Positions 1 to 7,373 of a stretch of 23,297 bases of DNA are shown here, one piece after another. The stretch spans positions 1 through 23,297 of the forward strand of contig JBJHBG010000078.1 in the NCBI GenBank assembly GCA_050485385.1, given 5' to 3'. The notes under the pieces were generated by a model. It made no database searches. It was not told the DNA's origin and saw only the letters and a list, made by a program, of their open reading frames with translations. Every line of letters begins with the position of its first letter. Positions within the stretch are counted from its first letter, which is position 1. This stretch comes from RECO01 sp050485385 (GTDB taxonomy: Bacteria > Pseudomonadota > Alphaproteobacteria > Geminicoccales > Geminicoccaceae). A program made the position numbers and the translations under genes.

Positions 1-135
1 GTGCCGAACTCGTGGCCCGCGGGCGGAAGCGGCTGGCACGGGTCGCCGGGGACACCCCCTGGGCCGGGCGCGAACGCTAGCCCCCCGAGGACGCCGGGTG
101 CGCCCAGTGGCTGCGCGGGGGGGGCCGCCGGGCGC

Positions 136-1467
136 TTGCAGGCGCCAAGCGGCCGCCTCTATCGGATCAAGCTGGTCCTTGCGGTCGGCCTCTGGCTCAG
201 CGGTGTCGTCGTCCTCTTCGTCGACGTGCCGGGCGCGGCTTCCGTGCGTGGCGTCGCCTTTCTCGCGTTCTTGATCCTCGCCTTGCCCGCCACGCGGCCG
301 ACGACGCGCGGCCTCGCCACGGCCGGCGTCGCTGCCGCCCTGCTGGCTTGGCTGGTCTATGGCGACGCGCGGGCACCCGTCGAGGCGGTCGAGCGGGCCA
401 TGCTGTTCGTCGTCTTCCTGCCGGCGCTGTTCCTGTTGCGCGAGACCATGCAGGCGAGCCCGGAATCGGGGCGGGCCAAGGCCGCGTTCGACGCGCTCGG
501 TCCCGGCCGCCGCATCGCCGGCCTGACCATCGGCAGTCACCTCATGGGGGCGGTCATGTTGATCGGCGCCCTGCCGATGATCCAGCCGTTCGTCGCCCGT
601 CAGGCGGACGCGAAGCTGCGCGACGAGTTGGTGCGTGCCGCGATGCGCGGCTTCGCGCTCTCGGTCCTGTGGTCGCCCTTCACGGTGGCGATGGTGTTCG
701 TGCTGACGCAGAAGCCCGAGGTCACCCTGGCCGAGGTGATCGGCTTCGGCGTGCCGCTGGCCGTGGTGGCACTGGTGGCGGCCGTGTTCGTCGACCGGCG
801 CTGGGCCGGGGTGCGGGCGGCGCTGCCGGCGTTGCTCGCCTTCCAGAGTCTCGCCTTGCCGATCTGCCTCACGGTCGCCCTCGTCGTCGTGGTGGCGAGC
901 GTCGCCCCCTTCACCACGTTGCAGGTCGTGGCGCTCGTCCTGCCGCCCTTGTGCCTCGCGCGGTTGCTCGCGGTTGGGCGCGGCGCGGCGGTGCGTGCGG
1001 TGCGCCGCGCGGTCGTCGATCTGCCGCGCATGGCCGACGAGCTGGCGATCTTCACGGCCGCCCTCTTGCTCGGGGCCTTGATCGCCACCTCGGGCGTGCC
1101 GGCGCTCGCCGCCCAATTCCTGGGTCTGGAGGACTGGCCCATCGCCCTCGTGCCGGCCTTCGCGCTCCTGCTCGGGCCGGTCCTGGCTCTCGTCGGGCTG
1201 CATCCCATCGTCGCCGGCACGGTGCTGTTCGCCCTGATGCAGCCGATTGGCGACCGTCTGCCCGATGCGATGCAGATCCAGATCGTGCTGTTCGGCTGGA
1301 TGGCCGGCGCGATGGTCTCCTACGCCTCGCTGTCGGTGGTGGCGGCGTCGAGCATCTTCGGCGTGCCGCTAGCCCGGCTCGTCTTCAGCGTGAACCTCGT
1401 ATTCGTGCTCGCGCTGGCGCTCGCGCTGGCCGCGACCCATGCGCTTTGGCTTGCCGCCCTGGCGTGA
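136..1467 (+). CDS. Polytopic membrane protein, putative transporter
   Basis: The protein is almost entirely hydrophobic, with about 11-12 predicted membrane segments separated by short Arg-rich cytoplasmic loops, so it sits in the inner membrane and probably moves a small ion or metabolite. I do not recognise the family with certainty. Segments such as LWSPFTVAMVFV and VGLHPIVAGTVLF, the half-and-half layout and the size of about 440 residues resemble the ion-transporter superfamily (ArsB/CitM/TRAP large-subunit-like folds). The reading frame stays open to base 1 (GTG), but the first 45 codons are Gly/Pro-rich and do not look like protein. I therefore prefer TTG at 136, which follows a G-run at 117-124 and leads into the first hydrophobic segment; the start is uncertain and the gene could extend upstream of the window. 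Its 3' end overlaps the convergent LysR gene by 99 bases. Confidence 0.72.
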   Translation: MQAPSGRLYRIKLVLAVGLWLSGVVVLFVDVPGAASVRGVAFLAFLILALPATRPTTRGLATAGVAAALLAWLVYGDARAPVEAVERAMLFVVFLPALFLLRETMQASPESGRAKAAFDALGPGRRIAGLTIGSHLMGAVMLIGALPMIQPFVARQADAKLRDELVRAAMRGFALSVLWSPFTVAMVFVLTQKPEVTLAEVIGFGVPLAVVALVAAVFVDRRWAGVRAALPALLAFQSLALPICLTVALVVVVASVAPFTTLQVVALVLPPLCLARLLAVGRGAAVRAVRRAVVDLPRMADELAIFTAALLLGALIATSGVPALAAQFLGLEDWPIALVPAFALLLGPVLALVGLHPIVAGTVLFALMQPIGDRLPDAMQIQIVLFGWMAGAMVSYASLSVVAASSIFGVPLARLVFSVNLVFVLALALALAATHALWLAALA

Positions 1468-2328
1468 GGCGGGCGCTGTCGCGTGCAGGGCGGCCACGAG
1501 TTCCTGCACTTGCGGTGCGCGCGGATGGTCGTGCCGGTGCAACAGACCCAGTTCGCGGGTCAGCGGCGGATCGCCGAAGGCCACGCTGCGCACGCCGTTG
1601 CCGGCGGTGCGGAGCTGGCTCGCCGGCAGCACGGCGACACCCAAGCCCGCCTCGACCAGCGCCAGCACGCCGCTCAGGCTGTCGATCTCCATCGCCGGCT
1701 CGACCTTGAGGCTGCGCCGTTCCAGCGCCGCCTCGATCAGTCCCGCGGCCCAGGCCTGACGGCGAAAGCGGATGTAGGGCAGCGAGCGCAACAGGGCGAC
1801 ATCGTCGGCTTCGCCGGCGTTCGCCGGTGCGACGACATGGAACGGCTCGACCAGTACCTGGACGAAGTTCAGGCCCAAGGGCGGCGCGCCCGGCCGCATC
1901 ATCACCGCGGCGTCGAGCGTGCCGCGGGTGACACGGTCCTCCAGTTCCTCGGAGTAGGCCGTCGTGAGACGCACGCGCAGGAGTGGTCGTCGACGTCTCA
2001 GGTTCGCGAGCGCGCTCGCGAGCAGCCCGGCGACGGCCGTCGGCACCGCACCCAGTTCCAACAGTCCGCCGACCTCCGCCGGCTCGTTGTCGCCGAGCTG
2101 TTCCCACGCCACGAGCACGCGCCTCGCCCGCGTCAGCGTCCGCCGGCCCTTTTCCGTCAGTACCGGCGGACGAACCGAACGGTCGAAGAGCTGGTCGCCC
2201 AACTCCTCCTCCAGCGTCTTGATGTGCAGGCTGATCGCCGCCGGCGACAGGCCCAACGCCCGACTGGCAGCCAAAAAACTGCCCTGCTCGGCAATGGCGA
2301 TCAGCGTCCTTAACGCCTTGATGTCCAT
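1369..2328 (-). CDS. LysR-family transcriptional regulator
   Basis: A 319-residue protein, the normal LysR size. Residues 1-60 form the winged helix-turn-helix (starts MDIKALRTLIAIAEQGSF, then SPAAISLHIKTLEEELG and LFDRS). Residues about 85-290 are the periplasmic-binding-protein-like effector domain, with the usual GVLALVEAGLGVAVLP segment near the end. I chose ATG at 2328 because it gives the standard LysR N-terminus; an upstream ATG at 2373 only adds 15 non-family residues. It lies last in a minus-strand series after the TDP enzyme and the alkB-like gene, 41 bases after the latter, and may regulate that series or the convergent membrane gene. The last 33 or so residues are basic/acidic low-complexity sequence lying antisense to the membrane protein's final helix. 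That tail is probably an accretion rather than a domain. Confidence 0.9.
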   Translation of the reverse strand: MDIKALRTLIAIAEQGSFLAASRALGLSPAAISLHIKTLEEELGDQLFDRSVRPPVLTEKGRRTLTRARRVLVAWEQLGDNEPAEVGGLLELGAVPTAVAGLLASALANLRRRRPLLRVRLTTAYSEELEDRVTRGTLDAAVMMRPGAPPLGLNFVQVLVEPFHVVAPANAGEADDVALLRSLPYIRFRRQAWAAGLIEAALERRSLKVEPAMEIDSLSGVLALVEAGLGVAVLPASQLRTAGNGVRSVAFGDPPLTRELGLLHRHDHPRAPQVQELVAALHATAPASRQGGKPKRMGRGQRERQREHEYEVHAEDEPG

Positions 2329-2369
2329 CGCTTCATGTGAACCCGACTGAATTGCCGCGCAAGCACATT

Positions 2370-2987
2370 TCACCTCCGGCTAAGTCGAGCGCCGGTCCGA
2401 CGGAATGTCAGGTTGAGGCGGGGGCCGACCGCTCGCGCGGTTTTCGGCAGGCAGTGGAGCCAACGAAGCTGCACGCCCGAGCCCATGATCAGCCAGGAGC
2501 CGTGGGGTAGGTCGACGTCGACGACGAGCGTTCTGTCCGCGCGGTGACGCAGCTTGAAGCGGCGGACCGCGCCCAGCGACAGGCTGGCGATGACCGGATC
2601 GTCACCCAGCTCCGGTTCGGCGTCGGCGTGCCAGGACACGGAATCGCGTCCGTCGCGATAGAGGTTGGCGAGCACGCCGTCGAAGGCGACGCCGGCGAGT
2701 GCCTCGGCCGTCGCGGCCAGTGCCGCGAGGTCCGGCAGCAATGGACGCGGTTCGCTCGCAACGCCGCTGTAGGCATAGCCACCGGCACCGTACCACGCGG
2801 TCAAGCGCGGCAGAGGCACCGTCCGACCCATGATTCGGGCGTGCTCGTGGCGCCAGTCGATCCGCTCGACGAGGCGGTCGAAGAGCCGGTCGGCCGCCGT
2901 CGGCGTCAGGATGCCCTGCACCAGCCACGCGCGGCCATCGCGCGGCAGCAGGTTCGGGCCGACCCGTCCGTCAGATGCGGCCGACAT
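2370..2987 (-). CDS. AlkB-type 2-oxoglutarate/Fe(II) dioxygenase
   Basis: This 205-residue protein belongs to the AlkB-like superfamily, whose members oxidatively remove alkyl groups from damaged bases (1-methyladenine, 3-methylcytosine) with Fe(II), O2 and 2-oxoglutarate. The catalytic set is complete: iron ligands H120 and D122 in SWHADAE, H178 in LRWLHCLPK, and the 2-oxoglutarate-binding Arg motif R190-x-N192-x-T194-x-R196. The NLYRDGRDSVSWHAD and SLGAVRRFKLRHR segments are like the ALKBH2/3-type and short bacterial members, so DNA or RNA repair is the best guess, although this subfamily's substrates are not all proven. It starts with ATG inside the last codons of the TDP-enzyme gene (17-base overlap), implying translational coupling. 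I see no Ada or other repair gene beside it. Confidence 0.92.
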   Translation of the reverse strand: MSAASDGRVGPNLLPRDGRAWLVQGILTPTAADRLFDRLVERIDWRHEHARIMGRTVPLPRLTAWYGAGGYAYSGVASEPRPLLPDLAALAATAEALAGVAFDGVLANLYRDGRDSVSWHADAEPELGDDPVIASLSLGAVRRFKLRHRADRTLVVDVDLPHGSWLIMGSGVQLRWLHCLPKTARAVGPRLNLTFRRTGARLSRR

Positions 2988-4584
2988 ACGCGTCGGCGGA
3001 GATCGGGCAGGCGATCACGGTGAACCGGTCGGCGGCGAGCGCCCGCTCCAAGGCCGCGCCGAGCGCTGCGCGGTCTTCGACGGTCGTGCCGTGGCCGCCC
3101 AGGGCCTCGGCGGCGCGGGCGAAGTCGACGTCGCCCAGCGTCACCCCGCAAGGCGGCAGTTGGCTTTCCCGTTGCTTCTTCTCGATCAGGGCGAGCGAGC
3201 GGTCGACGAAGACGACCACGATTACGGTAAGGTCGAGGCTGGCGGCGGTTGCCAACTCGCCGAGGCCCATCAGCAGGCCGCCGTCGCCGAGAAAGGCGAC
3301 CGCCGGACGGCTCGGATCGGCGAGCTTGGCACCCATCGCCAGCGGCACCGCACCACCCATGGTGCAGAGTCCGTTGGATTGCAGCAGCGTGCGCGGCTCG
3401 TAGCTGTGCCAGAGTTGGCTGAAGAGGATGCGATGCGCGCCGGCGTCGGTCGTGGCGATGGTCTCGCGCGGCAGGACGCGGCGTGCCTCGTCGACGATGG
3501 CCGACGGCCCCCAGGCTTCGTCCGCCTGGAGCGGTGCGCGGACGGCGGCGCGCTCGGCCGCGACCGCCTCCGCCGTCCAGCGGGAGCGGCCACCCTCGAC
3601 CGCGAGCGCCGTCAGGCTGGCGGCAACGTCGGCCACGACGTTCAGGCTCGCCTGATGGAAGTCGTGGTCGTTGGGCGCCGACGCGACCTCGATGATGCGC
3701 TGGCGTGCCGGATCGACCGCGTGCTGCCAGCCGACGCGCATCTCGACCGCATCGTAGCCGGCGAGCAGAACCGCATCGGCATTGCGGACCAGGGGCAAAA
3801 GGCGGGCGTCGGCGGCCGGCGAGAGGGCGGCCGGGGCCAGCGCCCAGACGTCGTCCTCGGCGAGCAGGCCCTTCGCCTTGTAGGTCTGGATCACGGGCGC
3901 GCGGAGGTCGTGGGCGAGCTTGGCGAGCGCCGGCCCGGCCCGGTCCTGCACCGCGTCGAAGCCGGCGACGATCAGCGGACGCTCGGCCTCGCGGAGCCAG
4001 GTGCGGGCTTCATCGAGCGCCTCGCCAAGTGCGGGGGCCGTGGCCAGCGAGGGGCCGCGGCGCGGGGCGGGTCGGCCGCTCGCGGGCGCCGCCGCCACTT
4101 TGATCGGCACGTCGACGTGGACGGGACCGGGGCGCGGATCGGTGGCGAGGCGAAGCGCCTTCTCGGCGACCAGGTCGGCCGCGTCCGCCGTCAGGGTGAA
4201 GCTCGCCTTGACCACGCCGTCGAGCACGCGGGCATGGTCGAGCACCTGGTGGGTATAGGCGAGGCGATCGGTGGCATCGACGGCACCGGCGAGGACCAGC
4301 AGCGGTACGCGGTCGAGCTTGGCGTTGGCGATCACGTTGACGGCGTTGGTGAGGCCCGGTCCGACCGTCGCCACCAGCACGCCTGGCGCCCCCGTGCGGT
4401 GCCACGCGGCCTCGGCCATGAAGCCGGCCGCACCCTCGTGCGCCGCCAGCACGTAGCGGATGCCGGCGCGCTCGAGCGCGTCCATCAGGGTCAAGACCTC
4501 GCCGCCGGGGATGCCGAAGGCGAAGCGCACACCGGCATCGGCGAGGCGGCGAGCGAGGCGGTCGGCAGCACGGTCCGGGGTCAT
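2971..4584 (-). CDS. Thiamine-diphosphate enzyme, acetolactate synthase-like
   Basis: A 537-residue protein with the three-domain layout of the acetolactate synthase / benzoylformate decarboxylase superfamily: N-terminal pyrimidine-binding domain (1-165), central domain (about 190-325), C-terminal diphosphate-binding domain (about 360-530). The catalytic Glu is E50 in AAHEGAAGFMAEA, and the metal/diphosphate motif is GDG at 433-435. At the second metal-ligand position, 27 residues after D434, there is Asp (D461, in VFVDRSLALIEKKQ) instead of the usual Asn. That VD-SLALIEKKQ pattern fits a family branch of unassigned decarboxylases/lyases rather than the biosynthetic IlvB enzymes, and no ilvN-type small subunit follows. 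Substrate is unknown; a 2-oxo-acid is likely. ATG 4584 has GGAG in a good position, and the leader contains an inverted repeat. It is first in a minus-strand series with the AlkB-like and LysR genes. Confidence 0.9.
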   Translation of the reverse strand: MTPDRAADRLARRLADAGVRFAFGIPGGEVLTLMDALERAGIRYVLAAHEGAAGFMAEAAWHRTGAPGVLVATVGPGLTNAVNVIANAKLDRVPLLVLAGAVDATDRLAYTHQVLDHARVLDGVVKASFTLTADAADLVAEKALRLATDPRPGPVHVDVPIKVAAAPASGRPAPRRGPSLATAPALGEALDEARTWLREAERPLIVAGFDAVQDRAGPALAKLAHDLRAPVIQTYKAKGLLAEDDVWALAPAALSPAADARLLPLVRNADAVLLAGYDAVEMRVGWQHAVDPARQRIIEVASAPNDHDFHQASLNVVADVAASLTALAVEGGRSRWTAEAVAAERAAVRAPLQADEAWGPSAIVDEARRVLPRETIATTDAGAHRILFSQLWHSYEPRTLLQSNGLCTMGGAVPLAMGAKLADPSRPAVAFLGDGGLLMGLGELATAASLDLTVIVVVFVDRSLALIEKKQRESQLPPCGVTLGDVDFARAAEALGGHGTTVEDRAALGAALERALAADRFTVIACPISADAYVGRI

Positions 4585-4613
4585 GGCGAGGCTCCGCAGG
4601 GTCCACCCTCGCC
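4585..4613 (-). promoter_or_regulatory. Inverted repeat in leader of TDP-enzyme gene
   Basis: Seven-base arms GGCGAGG (4585-4591) and CCTCGCC (4607-4613) flank a 15-base loop. On the minus-strand transcript the 3' arm touches the start codon and the GGAG ribosome-binding site lies at the edge of the loop, so the structure could modulate translation, or act as an operator in DNA. The repeat is seen directly; any function is inference, and short GC arms are frequent in such GC-rich DNA. Confidence 0.35.
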
Positions 4614-4708
4614 TAGCCGCAAAGCCGCCACGGCGAAAGCCGGCCTCGACCCGGGTGGCGCAGGCGAGCTATGCGGATCGCTGCCCGAACCGCCGCGAGC
4701 CCGCGCCT

Positions 4709-5650
4709 GTGTCCTCCGCCGTCGACGCCATCGTGCCGCTGGTCCTGCTCTGCGTACTCGGGGCGGGACTGCGCTTCGGCGGCTTTCTCGACGACGGGCG
4801 GCGGGCAGCACTCGAAGCCGTCGTCTATTTCGTACTCGTGCCGCCGCTGATCCTGGTCGAACTGAACCGGGCACCCCTGGACCTTGCCGTCATCCTGCCG
4901 CTGATGGCCGGCGTGCTGGTCCCGATCGGCCTCGGCATGGGCGCCATCTTCGCACTCAGGGCGGTCGCGACCGACGGCCGTGCGTGGCTCGACGGGCCGG
5001 GCTTCGCTGCCACCGTGATGGGCCTGACCCGCAACAACATCTTCCTCGTCTTCGCCGCCAGCCAAGCCTTCCTCGGCCCCGAGGCGGCGGCGCTGACCGC
5101 CATCGCCGCGATGATCTATACGCCCACCGTCAACGTCATCGGCGTGGTCGTTTGCATGCGCTACGGCGGCGGGGGCCGCGCCTCGATCTGGGGCACGGTC
5201 AAGGCGCTCTCCTCCAATCCCTTCATCGTCGCGACCGCGGCGGGCATCTTGCTCAACGTCTCCGGCATCGGCCTGCCCGGTGCTTTGGGCGATGCGGCGA
5301 CGCTGCTGTCCCGCAGCGCCATCGGCCTCGCGCTGGTCTGCGTCGGCGCGGCCCTCACCCTGCCCGCCGTGCGCCGCACCCCCGTCGGCCTCGCCGTCAC
5401 GGGCCTCATGAAGCTGCTCTTGATGCCGCTGATCGCCGCCGCCTTCGCGCTCGCCGTCGACGTGCCGGCGCTGGTGGCGCTGACGCTGGTCCTCTACCAC
5501 GCCGGCCCCACCGCCCCCGGCGCCTACGTCCTCGCCCGTCAACTCGGCGGCGATGCGGAACTGATGGCGGCCTCGATCACGCTGCAGACGGTGGCCGCCG
5601 CGGTGACCATCCCGCTCGTGTTCACGGCCGCAAGGCTGCTGTTCGCCTGA
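4709..5650 (+). CDS. Auxin efflux carrier (AEC) family permease
   Basis: A 313-residue inner-membrane protein with about ten hydrophobic segments in two five-helix halves split by a short hydrophilic loop, the layout and size of the AEC (PIN-like, MdcF/YfdV) family. Members export or import organic acids and similar anions. Family-like features are PLVLLCVLGAGLRFGGFLDD near the N-terminus, the crossover-type segment GLTRNNIFLVFAA, and the C-terminal YHAGPTAPGAYVLARQLGGD. The open frame extends upstream to 4460, but that part is antisense to the divergent TDP-enzyme gene and Arg/Pro-rich. GTG at 4709 gives the normal family N-terminus, though no strong ribosome-binding site precedes it. It is divergent from the TDP-enzyme gene (124-base gap), which suggests, without proof, transport of the 2-oxo-acid or carboxylate handled by that enzyme. 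Confidence 0.88.
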   Translation: MSSAVDAIVPLVLLCVLGAGLRFGGFLDDGRRAALEAVVYFVLVPPLILVELNRAPLDLAVILPLMAGVLVPIGLGMGAIFALRAVATDGRAWLDGPGFAATVMGLTRNNIFLVFAASQAFLGPEAAALTAIAAMIYTPTVNVIGVVVCMRYGGGGRASIWGTVKALSSNPFIVATAAGILLNVSGIGLPGALGDAATLLSRSAIGLALVCVGAALTLPAVRRTPVGLAVTGLMKLLLMPLIAAAFALAVDVPALVALTLVLYHAGPTAPGAYVLARQLGGDAELMAASITLQTVAAAVTIPLVFTAARLLFA

Positions 5651-5740
5651 CGGGACGGCGCGCCGCATCATTTCCTTGCAGCGCGGGCCTTCTACGCCAA
5701 AGGTAGGAGAACTGGTCTCAACGACGGCAAGGGGCGGACG

Positions 5741-6361
5741 ATGCTGCGCATCTGGGGGCGGTTGAACTCGATCAACGTGGCCAAGGTGGTGTGGTGTGCC
5801 GCCGAACTCGACTTGCCGTTCCAGCGCATCGACGCCGGGGGCGCGTTCGGTGGGCTGAACGATGCGAGCTATCGGGCGAAGAACCCCAACCGCAAGATCC
5901 CGACCCTGGAGGACGGCCCGCTCATCGTCTGGGAGAGCCACGCCATCCTGCGCTATCTGGGTGCCCGCTACGGCCAGGACGTGGTCTGGCCGAGCCAACC
6001 GGGCGACCGGGCCACGGTGGACCAGTGGCTCGACTGGCACCACACCGAGGGTTACCCGCACCTGCGCCACGTCTTCTGGCAACTGATCCGCACCCCCGCC
6101 GGCGAGCGCGACATGGATCTCGTCGAGCGCGAGCGCGCCGAGCTCGACCTCAAGATGGGCGTGCTCGACGGCCAGTTGGCGAGAAGCCGCTTCGTCACGG
6201 GGCCCGGCTTCACCATCGCCGACATCGCCCTCGGGCTGCTCGCGGATCGCTGGTTCCGGCTCGACATCGAGCGCGGCGAGCACCCGCATCTCCGCCGCTG
6301 GTACGACGACCTCGCCGCCCGGCCGGCCTTTCAGGAGTACTGCGCGCAACCGCTCACCTGA
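5741..6361 (+). CDS. Glutathione S-transferase family protein
   Basis: A 206-residue cytosolic protein with the two-domain GST layout. The N-terminal thioredoxin-like domain (1-80) contains the RLNSINVAKVVW active-site region, NRKIPTLEDG with the cis-Pro of the glutathione site, and the ESHAILRYL gamma-glutamyl-binding motif. The all-helical C-terminal domain (about 90-200) contains the N-capping-box segment FTIADIALGLLADRW. The active-site residue would be a Ser/Asn in NSIN rather than a Tyr, as in theta/beta-like bacterial classes. It conjugates glutathione to electrophiles or isomerises/dehalogenates small molecules; the actual substrate cannot be read from sequence. ATG 5741 is preceded by AAGGGGCGG. 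It lies 90 bases after the AEC permease and 81 before the flavin reductase, so it may share their transcript. Confidence 0.92.
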   Translation: MLRIWGRLNSINVAKVVWCAAELDLPFQRIDAGGAFGGLNDASYRAKNPNRKIPTLEDGPLIVWESHAILRYLGARYGQDVVWPSQPGDRATVDQWLDWHHTEGYPHLRHVFWQLIRTPAGERDMDLVERERAELDLKMGVLDGQLARSRFVTGPGFTIADIALGLLADRWFRLDIERGEHPHLRRWYDDLAARPAFQEYCAQPLT

Positions 6362-6442
6362 GATCGGGCTCTCGATCCGGCGGGTGCTTGTGCTACCTCT
6401 GCGGCAACGACGCGAACGTTTCACCACGCACCGGGATCCGAC

Positions 6443-6970
6443 ATGGCCCAGCCCGCGGCTGCCGCCGCACCGCCTTCCGACTCCAGTGACGTCGAGGCTC
6501 AGCGGGCGCTCCGTGCGGCCCTCGGCAATTTCGCCACGGGCATCACCGTGGTCACCGCCGAGAGCCCCGACGGCACGCGCGTCGGCCTGACCGTCAACTC
6601 CTTCGCCAGCGTCTCCCTGCGCCCACCGTTGGTCTCCTGGTGCCTGGCCACGACGGCCCTCAGCGTCGACCTGTTCCGCGCGGCCTCGCACTTCGCCGTC
6701 AACGTGCTGGCCAGCGATCAGCGGCACCTCGTTCACCACTTCGCGCAGCGCACCCTCGACAAGTTCACCAACGTCGCGACCAAGCCGGGGCGCGGCCGGG
6801 CACCGCTCCTGGACGGTGTGGTCGCCCGCTTCGAGTGCCGCACCGTCGCGACGCACCCCGGTGGCGACCATCTGATCTTTCTCGGCGAGATCGAACGCTA
6901 TCGGCGCTTCGAGGGCGAGCCCCTGGTCTTCGTCCAGGGCCGCTACGGCCGGCTCGCCGATGACCGCTAG
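6443..6970 (+). CDS. Flavin reductase (HpaC-like, FMN-binding split barrel)
   Basis: A 175-residue protein of the flavin-reductase-like domain family. Such proteins use NAD(P)H to make free FADH2 or FMNH2 for partner monooxygenases, or bind FMN themselves. Recognisable family blocks are ALGNFATGITVVTAESPDG near residues 28-46, GLTVNSFASVSLRPPLVSWC (flavin-binding strand-turn-strand) and FAVNVLASDQ. The first 25 residues are Ala/Pro-rich and disordered-looking. Its stop lies 11 bases inside the following thioesterase gene, so the two are translationally coupled, and the DUF3445 heme demethylase follows directly. It may supply reduced flavin to an oxygenase reaction in this group, but no flavin-dependent monooxygenase gene is next to it. 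Confidence 0.9.
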   Translation: MAQPAAAAAPPSDSSDVEAQRALRAALGNFATGITVVTAESPDGTRVGLTVNSFASVSLRPPLVSWCLATTALSVDLFRAASHFAVNVLASDQRHLVHHFAQRTLDKFTNVATKPGRGRAPLLDGVVARFECRTVATHPGGDHLIFLGEIERYRRFEGEPLVFVQGRYGRLADDR

Positions 6971-7370
6971 GCCGGTTGCCGACGGCACCTCGCCGAGCGC
7001 CTTCGCGGCGGCGATGGGCTTGGAGATCACCGCCTGGGAGCAGGGCTTCGTGCGGCTGGAGGCGCCGGTCGCCGACTGGCACCTCAACCGCACCAGCATC
7101 GTCCACGGCGGCATCGCCGCGGCGATGATCGACATGGCCTGCGGCTTCGCCGGCATCTACAGCCCGCCCGAGGCACCGCCGCGCCAAGCGCTGACGCTGT
7201 CCTTGACGGTGAACTTCACCGGCCAGACCAGCGCCGGCCGCCTGATCGCCGAAGGCCGGCTGCGGTCGGCGGGACGGCGAATCTACTTCACCGAGGCCAC
7301 GCTCGCCGACGACTCGGGCCAGATGCTGGCGTTCGGCACGGGGGTTTTCCGCTATCGGAGCGAGGGCTAG
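6960..7370 (+). CDS. PaaI-type hotdog thioesterase
   Basis: A 136-residue single hotdog-fold protein of the PaaI/YbgC-like 4HBT group, which hydrolyses acyl-CoA thioesters, often aromatic ones. The active-site pattern is visible: N43 in HLNRTSIVHGG, H49-G50-G51 at the helix start, and the candidate catalytic D58 in GGIAAAMIDMACG. The length is typical. The start codon overlaps the end of the flavin-reductase gene, and the demethylase gene begins three bases after its stop, a strong operon arrangement. Either substrate salvage in an aromatic/acyl-CoA pathway or housekeeping thioester hydrolysis is possible; no CoA ligase or paa gene is present in the window to decide. Confidence 0.9.
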   Translation: MTARPVADGTSPSAFAAAMGLEITAWEQGFVRLEAPVADWHLNRTSIVHGGIAAAMIDMACGFAGIYSPPEAPPRQALTLSLTVNFTGQTSAGRLIAEGRLRSAGRRIYFTEATLADDSGQMLAFGTGVFRYRSEG

Positions 7371-7373
7371 GCG

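Noticed and set aside
1..135. Gly/Pro-rich N-terminal extension of the first membrane protein
   Set aside because: It shows no protein-like pattern and precedes a reasonable TTG start with an upstream G-run. Left out, though the true start cannot be fixed at the window edge.
4460..4708. N-terminal extension of the AEC permease
   Set aside because: Antisense to the TDP-enzyme N-terminus, Arg/Pro-rich, and makes the protein longer than the family norm.
2830..7156. Long frames at 2830-5706 (+) and 4613-7156 (-)
   Set aside because: They lie across recognised genes on the opposite strand or in another frame (TDP enzyme, AEC permease, GST, flavin reductase). Compositional shadows.
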